Position numbers and translations under genes: made by a program. A DNA stretch of 64,000 nucleotides from Pseudorhodoferax sp. Leaf274. Its GTDB lineage: Bacteria; Pseudomonadota; Gammaproteobacteria; Burkholderiales; Burkholderiaceae_C. The notes under the pieces were generated by a model. It was not told the DNA's origin. It worked only from the letters and a program-made list of their open reading frames with translations, and made no database searches. Below are positions 33,779 through 49,215 of this stretch, in pieces. Position 1 is the first letter of the stretch. The number at the start of each line of letters is the position of its first letter. The stretch spans positions 322,362 to 386,361 of the forward strand of contig NZ_LMNA01000023.1 in NCBI RefSeq assembly GCF_001422445.1. Direction: 5' to 3'.

Positions 33779-34984
33779 GTGACGCCCTGGCAAGCCACCA
33801 CTGCGGATGAGATGCGCGTGCTCGACGCGGCCTTCTGGTCGCCCGGCAGTTCGCGCCACGCGCTGGCCGCGCCGCTGGGGTTCTCGTCCAGCAAGGGCAA
33901 GGCGCTGATCGCCGGCCTGATCGACCAGGGTCTGCTGGAGGAAGCTGGCACCCAGGCGTCCCAGGGCGGCCGCCCCGCCGAAACCCTGCGCCTGCACCAT
34001 GGCCTGGGCCTGCTGCTGGGCGTGGACATCGGCGTCACCAGCCTCACGGTGGCCGTGCTGCGGCCCGACCTCACCCTGCTGACCCAGCACAGCGAAGACA
34101 TCGACGTGCGCCGCCAGGGCCCTGGCGTGGTGCTGGCACGCGCCGCCGTGCTGATGCGCGAACTGCTGGCGCGCAGCGGCGGGCGGGCCGCTCAGGTGCT
34201 GGGCATCGGCGTGGGCGTGCCGGGGCCTGTCAACTTCGAGGCCGGCCAGCTCGTGAGCCCGCCGCTGATGCCCGACTGGGACCGTTTTTCCATCCGCGAC
34301 TTCCTGCGCGACGACTACCGCGCGCCGGTGTTCGTGGACAACGACGTGAACCTCATGGCGCTGGGCGAGTTGTGGCGCCTCAAGCGCGCGCTGCCCAACT
34401 TCATCGTGGTCAAGATCGGCACCGGCATCGGCTGCGGCATCGTCTGCCATGGCAGCGTGTACCGCGGCGCCACGGGGTCGGCCGGCGACGTGGGCCACAT
34501 CAGCGTGGACCACGAAGGCCCGCGCTGCCATTGCGGCAACCGCGGCTGCGTGGAGGCCATGGCCGCCGGGCCGGCCATCGTGCGCTTGGCGACCGAGGCC
34601 GCCGAGGCCGGCGAAAGCCCCGTGCTGGCCGCGGCGCTGGCCGAGCGCGGCAGCCTGGCCGCCGAGGACGTGGGCGCCGCCAGCCGCGCAGGCGACGCGG
34701 CGGCCAACCGCATCCTGCAGCACGCCGGCCACCTGGTCGGCCAGATGCTGGCCGCCGTGGTGAACTTCTTCAACCCCTCCCATGTGCTGCTGGGCGGCGG
34801 CATCACGCAGGTCGGGCCGCTGTTCCTGGCGGCCGTGCGGCAGAGCGTCTACCAGCGCTCGCTGGCGCTGTCGACGCGCCAGCTCGAGGTGCAGTACGCG
34901 CCGCTGGGGGCGCAGGGCGGGGTGGTCGGTGCGGGTGCGCTCGCGATGGGCGAGACCTTGCGTGTGCGGGGAGTGGCGCCATGA
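33779..34984 (+). CDS. ROK family transcriptional regulator
   Basis: 401 residues from GTG 33779, which has an AGGAGA site nine bases upstream; a TTG at 33749 is in frame but would be almost leaderless. N-terminal winged helix (PGSSRHALAAPLGFSSSKGKALIAGLIDQGLL) followed by a sugar-kinase-like ROK domain with the phosphate loop GVDIGVTSLTVAV, VDNDVNLMALGE, GTGIGCGIV and the zinc motif CHCGNRGCVEAMA. Both elements indicate an NagC/XylR-type repressor responding to a sugar rather than a free-standing kinase. It heads the ribose-type ABC operon. Confidence 0.9.
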   Translation: MTPWQATTADEMRVLDAAFWSPGSSRHALAAPLGFSSSKGKALIAGLIDQGLLEEAGTQASQGGRPAETLRLHHGLGLLLGVDIGVTSLTVAVLRPDLTLLTQHSEDIDVRRQGPGVVLARAAVLMRELLARSGGRAAQVLGIGVGVPGPVNFEAGQLVSPPLMPDWDRFSIRDFLRDDYRAPVFVDNDVNLMALGELWRLKRALPNFIVVKIGTGIGCGIVCHGSVYRGATGSAGDVGHISVDHEGPRCHCGNRGCVEAMAAGPAIVRLATEAAEAGESPVLAAALAERGSLAAEDVGAASRAGDAAANRILQHAGHLVGQMLAAVVNFFNPSHVLLGGGITQVGPLFLAAVRQSVYQRSLALSTRQLEVQYAPLGAQGGVVGAGALAMGETLRVRGVAP

Positions 34985-35001
34985 GCACACGCGGCGAGGG
35001 G

Positions 35002-35016
35002 CCCCGCGAAGCGGGG
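35002..35016. repeat. Perfect GC hairpin between ROK and ABC genes
   Basis: CCCCGC-GAA-GCGGGG in the 109-base gap after the ROK stop. Could attenuate transcription between regulator and transporter genes or mark a dispersed palindrome. Confidence 0.45.
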
Positions 35017-35093
35017 ATCGACGTCAGTGCGTTTGGTGCCGGCCACCGACCAGCGCGACCTGTGGGTGGGCGCAACAGGACGGAGGTGGCGCC

Positions 35094-36623
35094 ATGAGCA
35101 ACAGCGTCGGCGTCGGCGTCGAGTTCGACGCGATCCGCAAATCCTTCGGCCCGGTCGAGGTGCTGCACGGCATCTCGTTCAGCCTGCAGCCCGGCCGCGT
35201 GGTCGGCCTGCTCGGCGAGAACGGCGCCGGCAAGTCCACGCTCATGAAGATCCTGTCCGGTTACGAGGCGCCGACCGCGGGCCTGCTCCGCGTGAACGGC
35301 CAGCCCTGTGCCTTCAAGGGCCCGCGCGACGCCGAGGAACTGGGCATCGTGCTGATCCACCAGGAGTTCAACCTGGCGGACGACCTGACGGTGGCGCAGA
35401 ACATCTTCCTGGGCCACGAGAAGCACAAGGGCTGGTTTCTCGACGACGCCGCGATGGCGCGCGACACCGCTGCCGCGCTGGCCCAGGTGGGCCTGTCGGT
35501 GCCGCCGGACCGGCGCGTGCGCGACCTGATCGTGGCCGAGAAGCAATTGGTCGAGATCGCCAAGTCCGTGGCCCGCCGCGCACGCCTGCTCATCATGGAC
35601 GAGCCCACGGCCACGCTGACGGCGGCCGAGACCGAGCGCCTGTTCGCGCTGATCGCGCAGCTGCGCGCCGACGGCGTGACGGTGGTCTACATCTCGCACA
35701 AGCTCGACGAGGTCGAGCGCGTGACCGACGAGGTCGTGGTCATGCGCGATGGCCAGTTCGTCACGCAGCAGCCCACGCAGGGCCTCACGCGCCATGCCAT
35801 GGCCAAGCTGATGGTGGGCCGTGAGATCGCCGACCTCTACCCCGCGCGCGACCCCCGGCCGACCGAGGGCGCCGCTGCCCTGCGCCTGGAAGGCTTCGGC
35901 GTGCCGGGTTGGGCCGAGGGCTGGAACTTCGAGGTGCGCCCGGGCGAGATCCTGGGCTTCGCCGGCCTGGTCGGCGCCGGCCGCACCGAGCTGTTCGAGG
36001 GCCTGCTGGGCCTGCGGCCGGCGCGCGGCCGCGTGTGGCTGCACGGCCAGGCATTGCCCGGCGACGGCGGTTTCAGCAACCCGCGCGCCGCCGCCGACGC
36101 CGGCCTCACCTACCTCAGCGAAGACCGCAAGGGCCGCGGCCTGCACGTGCACATGGGCCTGCGCGAGAACCTCACGCTGATGGCGCTGCAGCGCTATGCC
36201 AGGCCCTGGCTCGACCCGGCCGCCGAGCGCCGCGCGCTGGAACAGGCGCAGCGCGAGTTCGGCATCCGCGCGGGTTCGCTGGACGTGCCGGCCTCGGCGC
36301 TCTCGGGCGGCAACCAGCAGAAGCTGGCGCTGGCGCGCGTGCTGCATCCGGCGCCGCGCGTGGTGGTGCTGGACGAGCCCACCCGCGGCGTGGACGTGGG
36401 CGCCAAGCGCGAGATCTACGAACTCGTGCAGCGCCTGGCGCGCCAGGGCCTGGCGGTGCTGGTGGTGTCGTCCGAGCTCATGGAGCTGATCGGCCTGGCG
36501 CACCGTGTGGCCGTGGTGCGTGCGGGCCGCCTCGTGGCCACGCTGGATGCCGCCGGCCTGACCGAAGAAACCCTGATCGCCCACGCCACCGGCGTGGCAG
36601 AAACCAACCATGTCCACGCCTGA
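35094..36623 (+). CDS. Sugar ABC transporter ATP-binding protein (RbsA/XylG type)
   Basis: 509 residues with two ATPase domains, as in carbohydrate-uptake-2 importers. First half: Walker [27 protein letters not shown], Walker [13 protein letters not shown]. Second half: degenerate Walker [14 protein letters not shown], signature [15 protein letters not shown] and Walker [16 protein letters not shown]. The degenerate second P-loop is normal for the family. Good GGAGG site before ATG 35094. Overlaps the permease gene by 14 bases. Confidence 0.94.
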   Translation: MSNSVGVGVEFDAIRKSFGPVEVLHGISFSLQPGRVVGLLGENGAGKSTLMKILSGYEAPTAGLLRVNGQPCAFKGPRDAEELGIVLIHQEFNLADDLTVAQNIFLGHEKHKGWFLDDAAMARDTAAALAQVGLSVPPDRRVRDLIVAEKQLVEIAKSVARRARLLIMDEPTATLTAAETERLFALIAQLRADGVTVVYISHKLDEVERVTDEVVVMRDGQFVTQQPTQGLTRHAMAKLMVGREIADLYPARDPRPTEGAAALRLEGFGVPGWAEGWNFEVRPGEILGFAGLVGAGRTELFEGLLGLRPARGRVWLHGQALPGDGGFSNPRAAADAGLTYLSEDRKGRGLHVHMGLRENLTLMALQRYARPWLDPAAERRALEQAQREFGIRAGSLDVPASALSGGNQQKLALARVLHPAPRVVVLDEPTRGVDVGAKREIYELVQRLARQGLAVLVVSSELMELIGLAHRVAVVRAGRLVATLDAAGLTEETLIAHATGVAETNHVHA

Positions 36624-37599
36624 AGCTTCCACTTCCGCCGCCCGTGTCAAGCCCAAGCTGCAGGGCTGGGGCCCGGTGCTGGGCCTGGTGCTGCTGTGCA
36701 TCGCCGGCACCCTGCTCAACAGCGACTTCGCCACCGTGGACAACGCCATGAACCTGCTCACGCGCACGGCCTTCATCGGCATCATCGCGGTGGGCATGTG
36801 CTTCGTGATCATCTCGGGCGGCATCGACCTGTCGGTGGGCTCCATGGCCGCGCTGATCGCCGGCTGCGTGATTCTGTTCATCAACGCCATGGGACCGCTC
36901 ACGGGCTCGCCGCTGCTGGCGGTGGTGCTGGGCGCGGGGCTGTCCGTCGTGCTGGGCGCGGCCTTCGGGCTGGCGCACGGGCTGCTGATCACCAAGGGCC
37001 GCATCGAGCCCTTCATCGTGACGCTGGGCACGCTGGGCATCTTCCGCGCCTACCTGACCTGGGCCGCGGACGGCGGCGCCATCACGCTGGACAACGACCT
37101 GTCGGACCTGTACGCGCCGGTCTACTACGGCAGCCTGCTGGGCATCCCGGTGCCGGTCTGGGTGTTCCTGGCCGTGGCGCTGGCCGGCGGCGTGGTGCTC
37201 AACCGCACGGCCTACGGCCGCTACGTGCAGGCCATCGGCTCCAACGAGCAGGTGGCGCGCTATGCGGCCGTGGCCGTGGACCGCGTGAAGATCCAGACCT
37301 ACATGTTGCTGGGCATCTGCGTGGGCATCGCCACCTTGCTCTACGTGCCACGGCTGGGCTCGGCCTCGCCGACCACCGGGCTGCTGTGGGAGCTCGAAGC
37401 CATCGCCGCGGTGATCGTGGGCGGCACCGCGCTCAAGGGCGGCGCGGGCAGCATCACGGGCACCGTGGTCGGCGCCGTGCTGCTCTCGGTCATCAGCAAC
37501 ATCCTGAACCTCACCAGCATCATCAGCGTGTACCTGAACGCGGCGGTGCAGGGTTTCGTGATCATCGTCGTCGCGTTCCTGCAGCGCGGGAAACGGTGA
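36610..37599 (+). CDS. Sugar ABC transporter permease (RbsC type)
   Basis: 329 residues, about nine or ten helices of the BPD_transp_2 family: [31 protein letters not shown] (in part GGIDLSVGS), [24 protein letters not shown], and [22 protein letters not shown]. Homodimeric channel working with the ATPase and the binding protein. Starts within the end of the ATPase gene, so translation is coupled. Confidence 0.94.
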   Translation: MSTPEASTSAARVKPKLQGWGPVLGLVLLCIAGTLLNSDFATVDNAMNLLTRTAFIGIIAVGMCFVIISGGIDLSVGSMAALIAGCVILFINAMGPLTGSPLLAVVLGAGLSVVLGAAFGLAHGLLITKGRIEPFIVTLGTLGIFRAYLTWAADGGAITLDNDLSDLYAPVYYGSLLGIPVPVWVFLAVALAGGVVLNRTAYGRYVQAIGSNEQVARYAAVAVDRVKIQTYMLLGICVGIATLLYVPRLGSASPTTGLLWELEAIAAVIVGGTALKGGAGSITGTVVGAVLLSVISNILNLTSIISVYLNAAVQGFVIIVVAFLQRGKR

Positions 37600-37634
37600 G
37601 TGTTCGTGCCTTCAACCAACCAGGAGACTTTCGC

Positions 37635-38588
37635 ATGATTTCCAGACGCCTGACCCTCACGGCCATTGCCGCCGCCAGCTTCGCCCTGCCGGCCCTGGCC
37701 GCCGACCCGGTGCACCTGGGCGTGTCCATCCCGGCCGCCACCCACAGCTTCATGGGCGGCATCAACTACTGGGCCAACCAGGCCAAGAAGGATCTGGAGA
37801 AGGCGCACAAGGACCTCAAGATCACGATCCGCACGGCCGCCAACGCGCCCGAGCAGGCCAACCAGCTGCAGGATCTGTCGTCGGTCTCCAAGATCAACGC
37901 GCTGGTCGTCTTCCCGTTCGAATCCGCCGCGCTGACCAAGCCGGTGGCGCAGGTCAAGGCCAAGGGCGCCTACGTCACCGTGGTCGACCGGGGCCTGACG
38001 GACACCAGCGCGCAGGACGCCTACGTGGCCGGCGACAACACCGCCTTCGGCAAGATCCCGGCCGAGTACATCGCCAAGAAGCTGGGCGGCAAGGGCAACG
38101 TGGTGGCGCTGCGCGGCATCGCGACCACGCTGGACAACGAGCGCATGGACGCCTTCAACGCCGTGCTCAAGAACCACCCGGACATCAAGCTGCTGGACGC
38201 CAAGTACGCCAACTGGAACCGCGACGACGCGTTCAAGGTCACGCAGGACTACCTCACGCGCTTCAAGCAGATCGACGCGATCTGGGCCGCCGACGACGAC
38301 ATGGCCGTGGGCGTGCTCAAGGCCATCGACCAGGCCAAGCGCGACGACATCAAGATCGTCTTCGGCGGCGCCGGCGCCAAGGGCATGGTCAAGACCATCA
38401 TGGACGGCAAGGACAAGCGCATCGACGCCGACGTGAGCTACTCGCCCAAGTTCATCTACGACGCGATCAAGCTCACGGCCGAGGCGCGGCTGAAGGGCGA
38501 GAAGCTGCCGGCGACCACGATCATTCCGTCGGTGTTGATCACCAAGGACAACGCCAAGGACTTCTACCACCCCGACTCTCCTTTCTAA
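37635..38588 (+). CDS. Sugar ABC transporter substrate-binding protein (RbsB type)
   Basis: 317 residues from ATG 37635 behind an AGGAGA site. Signal peptide MISRRLTLTAIAAASFA, cleaved after ALAAD. Mature periplasmic-binding fold of family 2: GVSIPAATHSFMGGINYWANQ, the hinge strand VFPFESAALTKPVAQVKAKGAYVTVVD (aligned to the RbsB core), AGDNTAFGK, and AIWAADDDMAVGVLKAI. Ligand probably a pentose, hexose, or polyol; not resolvable from sequence. Most strongly translated gene of the operon, judging by the ribosome-binding site. Confidence 0.93.
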   Translation: MISRRLTLTAIAAASFALPALAADPVHLGVSIPAATHSFMGGINYWANQAKKDLEKAHKDLKITIRTAANAPEQANQLQDLSSVSKINALVVFPFESAALTKPVAQVKAKGAYVTVVDRGLTDTSAQDAYVAGDNTAFGKIPAEYIAKKLGGKGNVVALRGIATTLDNERMDAFNAVLKNHPDIKLLDAKYANWNRDDAFKVTQDYLTRFKQIDAIWAADDDMAVGVLKAIDQAKRDDIKIVFGGAGAKGMVKTIMDGKDKRIDADVSYSPKFIYDAIKLTAEARLKGEKLPATTIIPSVLITKDNAKDFYHPDSPF

Positions 38589-38598
38589 GCGCCGAGCG

Positions 38599-39654
38599 AT
38601 GAAGACGATCAAGGGCCCCGCCATCTTCCTTGCCCAGTTCCTGGGCGACGCGCCGCCGTTCGACACGCTGGACCATCTCGGCGCCTGGGCCAAGGGCCTG
38701 GGCTACGAGGGCGTGCAGCTGCCCACGGCGCCGCACATCGTCGACCTGGAGAAGGCGGCGAGCAGCCAGACCTACTGCGACGAGGTCACGGGGACCTTGC
38801 AAGCGCATGGCCTGGCGATCACCGAACTGTCCACGCACCTGCAGGGCCAGCTCGTGGCCGTGCACCCGGCCTACGACGCTTTGTTCGACGGCTTCGCGCC
38901 CGAGGCCGTGCGCGGCACGCCGGCCGCGCGCACCGAGTGGGCCATCGGCCAGATGCACCTGGCCGCGCAGGCCAGCGAGCGCCTGGGCCTCACGGCGACC
39001 GCCACGTTCTCGGGCGCGCTGGCCTGGCCCTACCTCTACCCCTGGCCGCAGCGGCCGCCAGGGCTCGTGGAAGAAGCCTTCGGCGAGCTCGCGCGGCGCT
39101 GGCGGCCCATCCTCGACAAGCTCGACGCGCACGGCGTGGACGCGGCCTTCGAACTGCACCCGGGCGAGGACCTGCACGACGGTGTGACCTTCGAGCGCTT
39201 CCTCGCAGCGGTCGGCGACCACCAGCGCGCCAATATCCTGTACGACCCCAGCCACTTCGTGCTGCAGCAGCTCGACTACCTGGCCTTCATCGACATCTAC
39301 CACCCGCGCATCAAGGCCTTCCACGTGAAGGACGCCGAGTTCCGGCCCGACGGCCGCCAGGGTGTCTACGGCGGCTACAGCGGCTGGGCCGAGCGCGCCG
39401 GGCGCTTCCGCTCGCTGGGCGACGGGCAGGTGGACTTCGGCGCGATCTTCTCGAAGATGGCCCAGTACGACTTCGCCGGCTGGGCCGTGCTGGAGTGGGA
39501 GTGCGCGCTCAAGCATCCCGAGGACGGCGCGCGCGAAGGCGCGGACTTCATCCGCCGCCACATCATCCGCGTGGCCGAGCGGGCTTTCGACGACTTCGCC
39601 GGCAGCGGCGTGGACCCCGCCGCCGTGCGCGCCCTGATGGGGATCGCGCGATGA
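38599..39654 (+). CDS. Sugar phosphate isomerase/epimerase (TIM-barrel)
   Basis: 351 residues, AP-endonuclease-2 / xylose-isomerase-like barrel. Likely metal ligands: Glu in FELHPGEDLHD, Asp in LYDPSHFVLQQ, His in AFHVKDAEF and Glu in VLEWECALKHP. Such enzymes isomerise, epimerise or dehydrate keto-sugars or inositols. It starts ten bases after the binding protein and overlaps the next gene by ATGA. Pairing with a Gfo/Idh/MocA dehydrogenase suggests oxidation of an imported sugar to a keto-sugar and then rearrangement. Confidence 0.9.
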   Translation: MKTIKGPAIFLAQFLGDAPPFDTLDHLGAWAKGLGYEGVQLPTAPHIVDLEKAASSQTYCDEVTGTLQAHGLAITELSTHLQGQLVAVHPAYDALFDGFAPEAVRGTPAARTEWAIGQMHLAAQASERLGLTATATFSGALAWPYLYPWPQRPPGLVEEAFGELARRWRPILDKLDAHGVDAAFELHPGEDLHDGVTFERFLAAVGDHQRANILYDPSHFVLQQLDYLAFIDIYHPRIKAFHVKDAEFRPDGRQGVYGGYSGWAERAGRFRSLGDGQVDFGAIFSKMAQYDFAGWAVLEWECALKHPEDGAREGADFIRRHIIRVAERAFDDFAGSGVDPAAVRALMGIAR

Positions 39655-40796
39655 CGCGACGACTGCGCCTGGCCATGCTCGGCGGTGGCGAGGGCGCCTT
39701 CATCGGCGCGGTGCACCGCATCGCCGCGCGGCTGGACGACTGCTACGAGCTGGTGGCCGCCGCGTTGTCGTCCGACCCTGCGCGCGCGGCCGCCAGCGCT
39801 GCCGCCATCCACCTGCCGCCCGGGCGCAGCTATGCCGACTGGCGCGAACTGATCCGCGCCGAGGCCGCGCGCCCGGACGGCGCCGAGGTCGTGGCCATCG
39901 TCACGCCCAACCACCTGCACGCACCCATGGCCACGGCCGCGCTGCAGGCGGGCCTGCACGTCATCTGCGACAAGCCGCTGGCCGTCTCGCTGGCCGAGGG
40001 CGAGGAACTGGCGCGCCTGGCGGACCGGCAAGGCCGCGTGTTCGCGCTGACCCATCCCTACGCCGCCTACCCCATGGTGCGCCACGCCCGCCACCTGGTG
40101 GCCAGCGGCGCGCTGGGCACCATCCGCCTGGTGCAGGCCGAGTACCAGCAGGACTGGCTGACCCGAGCGCTGGAGCAGGAAGGCAACAAGCAGGCGGCCT
40201 GGCGCAACGACCCCGCCCAGGCCGGCCCCGCCGGTTGCCTGGGCGACATCGGCACCCACGCGTTCCAGCTGGCCTGCTTCGTCACCGGCATGGTCCCCGA
40301 CCAGCTCAGCGCCGAGCTGACCAGCTTCGTGCCCGGCCGCGTGCTGGACGATCACGTGCAGATGATGCTGCGCTACGCCAACGGCGCGCGCGGCCTGCTG
40401 TGGGCCAGCCAGGTCGCGGCCGGCTGCGAGAACGCGCTGCGGCTGCGCGTGTTCGGCACCGAGGCCTCGCTCGCGTTCGACCAGGAGCAGCCGGGCGAAC
40501 TCTGGTTCACGCCGCTGGGTGGCGCCGCGCAGCGCCTCACGCGCGGCCGCGTGGACAGCCCTGCGGCGCTGCAGGCCACGCGCGTGCCGGCCGGGCACCC
40601 GGAGGGCTACCTGGAAGCCTTCGCCCAGGTCTACCGCGACGCGGCCGAACTGATCCTGGCACGCGGCGAAGGCCGTGCGCCCGCCGCGGCGGCGCAGCAG
40701 GTGGCCACGGTGCACGACGGCGTGGCGGGGCACCGCTTCATCGAGGCCGTGCTGCGCAGCAGCGCCGCAGACGGACGCTGGGTGCCCCTGGACTGA
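39651..40796 (+). CDS. Gfo/Idh/MocA family oxidoreductase
   Basis: 381 residues. N-terminal Rossmann motif LAMLGGGEGAFIGAVHR, VAIVTPNHLHAPMA, and the family lysine in HVICDKPLAVSLAEG. The C-terminal domain carries GDIGTHAFQLA, with Asp and His placed as in inositol and glucose dehydrogenases. NAD(P)-dependent oxidation of a sugar or polyol hydroxyl. The GEGAFIG variant is typical of a subgroup found with sugar isomerases. Last gene of the operon. Confidence 0.91.
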   Translation: MTRRLRLAMLGGGEGAFIGAVHRIAARLDDCYELVAAALSSDPARAAASAAAIHLPPGRSYADWRELIRAEAARPDGAEVVAIVTPNHLHAPMATAALQAGLHVICDKPLAVSLAEGEELARLADRQGRVFALTHPYAAYPMVRHARHLVASGALGTIRLVQAEYQQDWLTRALEQEGNKQAAWRNDPAQAGPAGCLGDIGTHAFQLACFVTGMVPDQLSAELTSFVPGRVLDDHVQMMLRYANGARGLLWASQVAAGCENALRLRVFGTEASLAFDQEQPGELWFTPLGGAAQRLTRGRVDSPAALQATRVPAGHPEGYLEAFAQVYRDAAELILARGEGRAPAAAAQQVATVHDGVAGHRFIEAVLRSSAADGRWVPLD

Positions 40797-40797
40797 C

Positions 40798-40834
40798 CGG
40801 CCCGCCGACGGGGTGGGGGGCCCGGGGCGGGCCG
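40798..40834. terminator. 9-bp stem hairpin after the sugar operon
   Basis: CGGCCCGCC and GGCGGGCCG pair perfectly across a 19-base G-rich loop, directly after the dehydrogenase stop codon. No U-tract. Likely ends or protects the operon transcript; the histidine kinase promoter would lie just past it, with a -10-like TAATAC near 40842. Confidence 0.5.
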
Positions 40835-40878
40835 CAGGCGGTAATACACTGCGCGCGCCGCACCATGCGCGGACGCCC

Positions 40879-43458
<2,580 letters not shown>

Positions 43459-43465
43459 GGCTGGC

Positions 43466-44053
43466 TCAGGCGCCCAGCGCCGCCTCGATCTGCGCGAAGG
43501 TCTGCGCGGTCTCGAAGGTTTCCACGGGCACGCCGAGCTGGCGGCCCAGTTGCGTGGCCGAGAACATGCCGCGCACGGTCAGCGGCTGGCCGGCAGGCTC
43601 TTCGCCCACCAGCAGGTGCTGGCGGCCCAGGCGCTTGAACGTGGCCAGCAGGTCGCCCACGTTGGCGTGGCGCACGTCGCCCAGCCGCAACATGGCCAGG
43701 CTGGACAGCGGGTGCATGAGGTCGGCCACGCTGAGGTCGAACACGTTGCCCTTGCCCTGGTGGCGCAGCTGCAGCGGCCGCTCGCCCAGCGTGTCCTGCG
43801 TGCTGACGATGCCCAGCAACTGCTCGCTGTCGGCCACGAACAACAGCCGGACGCGGTGGGCGATCATGGCCTCGTTGGCCGCGAACAGGCTGGCGTCGGG
43901 CGCGATGCACACCGGGTTCGTGGCGGTGAAGTCCGTCATCACCTCCAGCGCCGGCGACTGGGCCGTCACCGCCTTGCCCGGCGCCGGCCGGGCCAGCAGC
44001 GCGCGCGCCGCGAGTGGTTGGGTGCCGAGGGGCTTGAAGCTCGTGCCGGTCAT
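43466..44053 (-). CDS. CBS-domain protein
   Basis: 195 residues from ATG 44053 (AAAGGA site). Two CBS motifs can be traced: MTDFTATNPVCIAPDASLFAANEAMIAHRVRLLFV then LLGIVSTQD, and a degenerate second one beginning VADLMHPLSSLAML through HLLVGEE. Stand-alone CBS pairs bind adenine nucleotides and act as energy or redox sensors. No catalytic domain is present. It converges on the hybrid kinase gene, eight bases apart. Confidence 0.8.
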   Translation of the reverse strand: MTGTSFKPLGTQPLAARALLARPAPGKAVTAQSPALEVMTDFTATNPVCIAPDASLFAANEAMIAHRVRLLFVADSEQLLGIVSTQDTLGERPLQLRHQGKGNVFDLSVADLMHPLSSLAMLRLGDVRHANVGDLLATFKRLGRQHLLVGEEPAGQPLTVRGMFSATQLGRQLGVPVETFETAQTFAQIEAALGA

Positions 44054-44235
44054 GGTGCGGTCCTTTGCAAGGCGGGTGGGGCGTTTCGGCGCCCTCTGCT
44101 GCGGCGGGCCCGCTCCGTTGGCCCGCGTTGCGATGTGGTGGATGTGGCGCCGCCGCGGCAGTATGCGGCCCGGCTCGGGGAGCGTCAAACCGCGCGTATC
44201 GGCGTTTTCTCCGACACCGATCCGGTGCCGGCAGG

Positions 44236-44267
44236 CGTAGGCTGCGCCCGCGCAGTTCGCGCCTACG
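44236..44267. promoter_or_regulatory. Nested dyad in the leader of the lipoprotein hydrolase gene
   Basis: CGTAGGC / GCCTACG (44236-44242, 44261-44267) surrounds a second dyad CTGCGC-CC-GCGCAG (44242-44255). It lies 20-50 bases before the ATG within the 233-base divergent gap and could be an operator or an mRNA leader hairpin. The remaining gap shows no gene. Confidence 0.35.
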
Positions 44268-44286
44268 ACATGACAAGGAGACCCTG

Positions 44287-45726
44287 ATGCGATCCATGCA
44301 CCCCATGTTCCTGAGCCTTCTGGCCGCTGCCGCCCTGGCAGCCTGCGGCGGTGGCGGCGACGACGACGCGCCGGAGGAAACCCGCCTGCAGGACAGCCGC
44401 AACAGCTTCGTGCCGGCCGACGCCTCGGCGACGACCTTCGCCGCGCTGCAGCCGGCCAGCAGCGACACGGTGGACAACACCACGACCAGCCGCTGGTCGG
44501 GCGTGCTGAACGGCGCGGCCTACCGCATCGAGGTGCCGGCCAACTGGAACGGGCGGCTCGTGATGTATGCCCACGGGTACGCGGGCGAGGGCAATGCGCT
44601 GAATGTCACCAACCCGTCGATCCGCCGCTACCTGGTCCAGAACGGCTACGCCTGGGCCGCGTCGAGCTACAGCAAGAACTACTACGACGTGCGCGTGGGC
44701 GTGGAAGACACGAACGCGCTGGCGCTGGCCTTCAACCGCATCGCCACGGCCAATGGCCGCACGCTGGCGGCCCCCACGCGTATGTACATCACCGGGCATT
44801 CGATGGGCGGGCACATCACCGCCGCCGCGATCGAGCAGGAGGCGCTGGAGGATGCCAACAACAAGGTGCGCTACCACGGCGCCGTGCCCATGTGCGGCGT
44901 GATGGGCGACACCGAACTGTTCGACTACTTCGCCGGTGCCCAGGTGGCCGCGCAGGTGCTGGCGGGTGTGCCCAACAGTCCGTTCACCAGCTGGGCCACC
45001 GTGCGGGACCAGGTCACGGCCACGCTCTTCACCGCCTTTCCCGGCACCCCCACGGCGACCGGTGTGAAGTTCATGTCGGTGGTGGAGAACCTGACCGGTG
45101 GCGACCGGCCCCTGTTCGACCTGGGCGTGGCGTTCGGCGGCTCGTTCACCCCGGTCTGGGGTGTGTTCGGCGGCGACGGCACAGTGAACGGCATCCTCAA
45201 CAAGAGCTTGCTGGACACCAACCGCTTCACCTACACCATCACCGGGGATGCGGCCGGCTCGGCGGCGCTGAACGCAGCGGCGCAGAAGCTGACCGCCACC
45301 CCGGATGCCAACCGCGAACGCCGTGACGGCCTGCGCTGGATTCCCAAGGCCAACGGCGAGATCGGCATCCCGGTGGTGTCGCTGCACACGCTGGGCGACC
45401 TGTATGTGCCGTTCAGCATGCAGCAGATCTACAAGCGCCGTGTGGTCGCTCAGGGCAACGACCGCTGGCTGGTGCAGCGCGCCATCCGCGGCATCTCGCA
45501 TTGCGACTTCACGGTGGCCGAGCAGGAGGAGGCCTTCGCCGCGATGGTGCAGTGGGAGCAGGGCGGTGCCAAGCCGGCGGGCGACGACGTGCTGACGGCC
45601 GCCACCGTGGCTGCGCCGACCTATGGCTGCACCTACACGCGCGACACGCTGGGCCAGGACGACAGCACCACCACGCGGCAGCTGCGCGGCGCCATCGCGC
45701 AGGCCGGCGCGACCTGCCCGCGCTAG
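44287..45726 (+). CDS. Secreted lipoprotein alpha/beta hydrolase
   Basis: 479 residues with an AAGGAG site. Lipoprotein signal ending ALAAC, followed by a Gly/Asp-rich tether (GGGGDDDAPEE). The Asp after the Gly run may influence sorting. The hydrolase domain has NGRLVMYAHGYAGEG (oxyanion side), nucleophile TGHSMGGHITAAA, and a catalytic His in GISHCDFT with VSLHTLGDLYVPF supplying the acid region. The type is an esterase/amidase with a large lid between the nucleophile and the C-terminus. Paired cysteines suggest disulfides. Substrate unknown; polymer or aromatic ester degradation is possible. Confidence 0.85.
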   Translation: MRSMHPMFLSLLAAAALAACGGGGDDDAPEETRLQDSRNSFVPADASATTFAALQPASSDTVDNTTTSRWSGVLNGAAYRIEVPANWNGRLVMYAHGYAGEGNALNVTNPSIRRYLVQNGYAWAASSYSKNYYDVRVGVEDTNALALAFNRIATANGRTLAAPTRMYITGHSMGGHITAAAIEQEALEDANNKVRYHGAVPMCGVMGDTELFDYFAGAQVAAQVLAGVPNSPFTSWATVRDQVTATLFTAFPGTPTATGVKFMSVVENLTGGDRPLFDLGVAFGGSFTPVWGVFGGDGTVNGILNKSLLDTNRFTYTITGDAAGSAALNAAAQKLTATPDANRERRDGLRWIPKANGEIGIPVVSLHTLGDLYVPFSMQQIYKRRVVAQGNDRWLVQRAIRGISHCDFTVAEQEEAFAAMVQWEQGGAKPAGDDVLTAATVAAPTYGCTYTRDTLGQDDSTTTRQLRGAIAQAGATCPR

Positions 45727-45729
45727 CCG

Positions 45730-46133
45730 CTACTCCAGGCCGGCCCGGCCGCGGCCGGCCTTGATCTCGGAGCGGTGGCTCTTGCCTTCGAGCCGCCGCT
45801 GGCGCGAGCCGAAGGTGGGCTTGGTCGGCTTGCGCACACGGGGCGGGCGCGCCACGCTCTGCACCAGCTCGTGCAGGCGCGAGAAGGCGTCCAGCCGGTT
45901 CATCTCCTGCGTGCGGTGCTGCTGGGCCTTGAGGACCAGCACGCCGGCCTGCGTGATGCGGCTGTCGCGCAGGGCCAGCAGCCGTTCCTTCACGTCCTCG
46001 GGCAGCGACGAGGCGGGAATGTCGAAGCGCAGGTGGATCGCGCTCGAGACCTTGTTGACATTCTGTCCGCCCGCGCCCTGGGCGCGGATGGCCGTGACCT
46101 CCACTTCCGATTCGTCGACGGCCAGCACGCGGA

Positions 46134-46137
<4 letters not shown>
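45730..46137 (-). CDS. arfB: Alternative ribosome-rescue factor ArfB
   Basis: 135 residues. The class-I release-factor-like domain carries the GGQ motif in [18 protein letters not shown], and the C-terminal basic tail ([32 protein letters not shown]), which inserts into the empty mRNA channel of stalled ribosomes, is intact. It hydrolyses peptidyl-tRNA on non-stop complexes. Its ATG overlaps the acnA stop by four bases, so its synthesis is coupled to aconitase, an unusual pairing. Confidence 0.95.
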
Positions 46138-48986
<2,849 letters not shown>

Positions 48987-49215
48987 GCCGGATGCTCCGT
49001 TTTCTATGGGGTGGTGGGGCGGCGCCGCATGCCGCGGCGGGTGCCGCAGCATCGTACTCCCCGGCTGTAACACCCGCAGCGGCGTGAACTATTTGGCACG
49101 CCCGTTGCGGGGCTGTGGAAGGCGTGACCGCTCATCGCGCGCCGGGGGCCGCTCGACGCGGCTTGCGGCCGACACGCTTGTTTCGGTCTGCGGGGCGTTT
49201 AGCATCTACCCAGTC

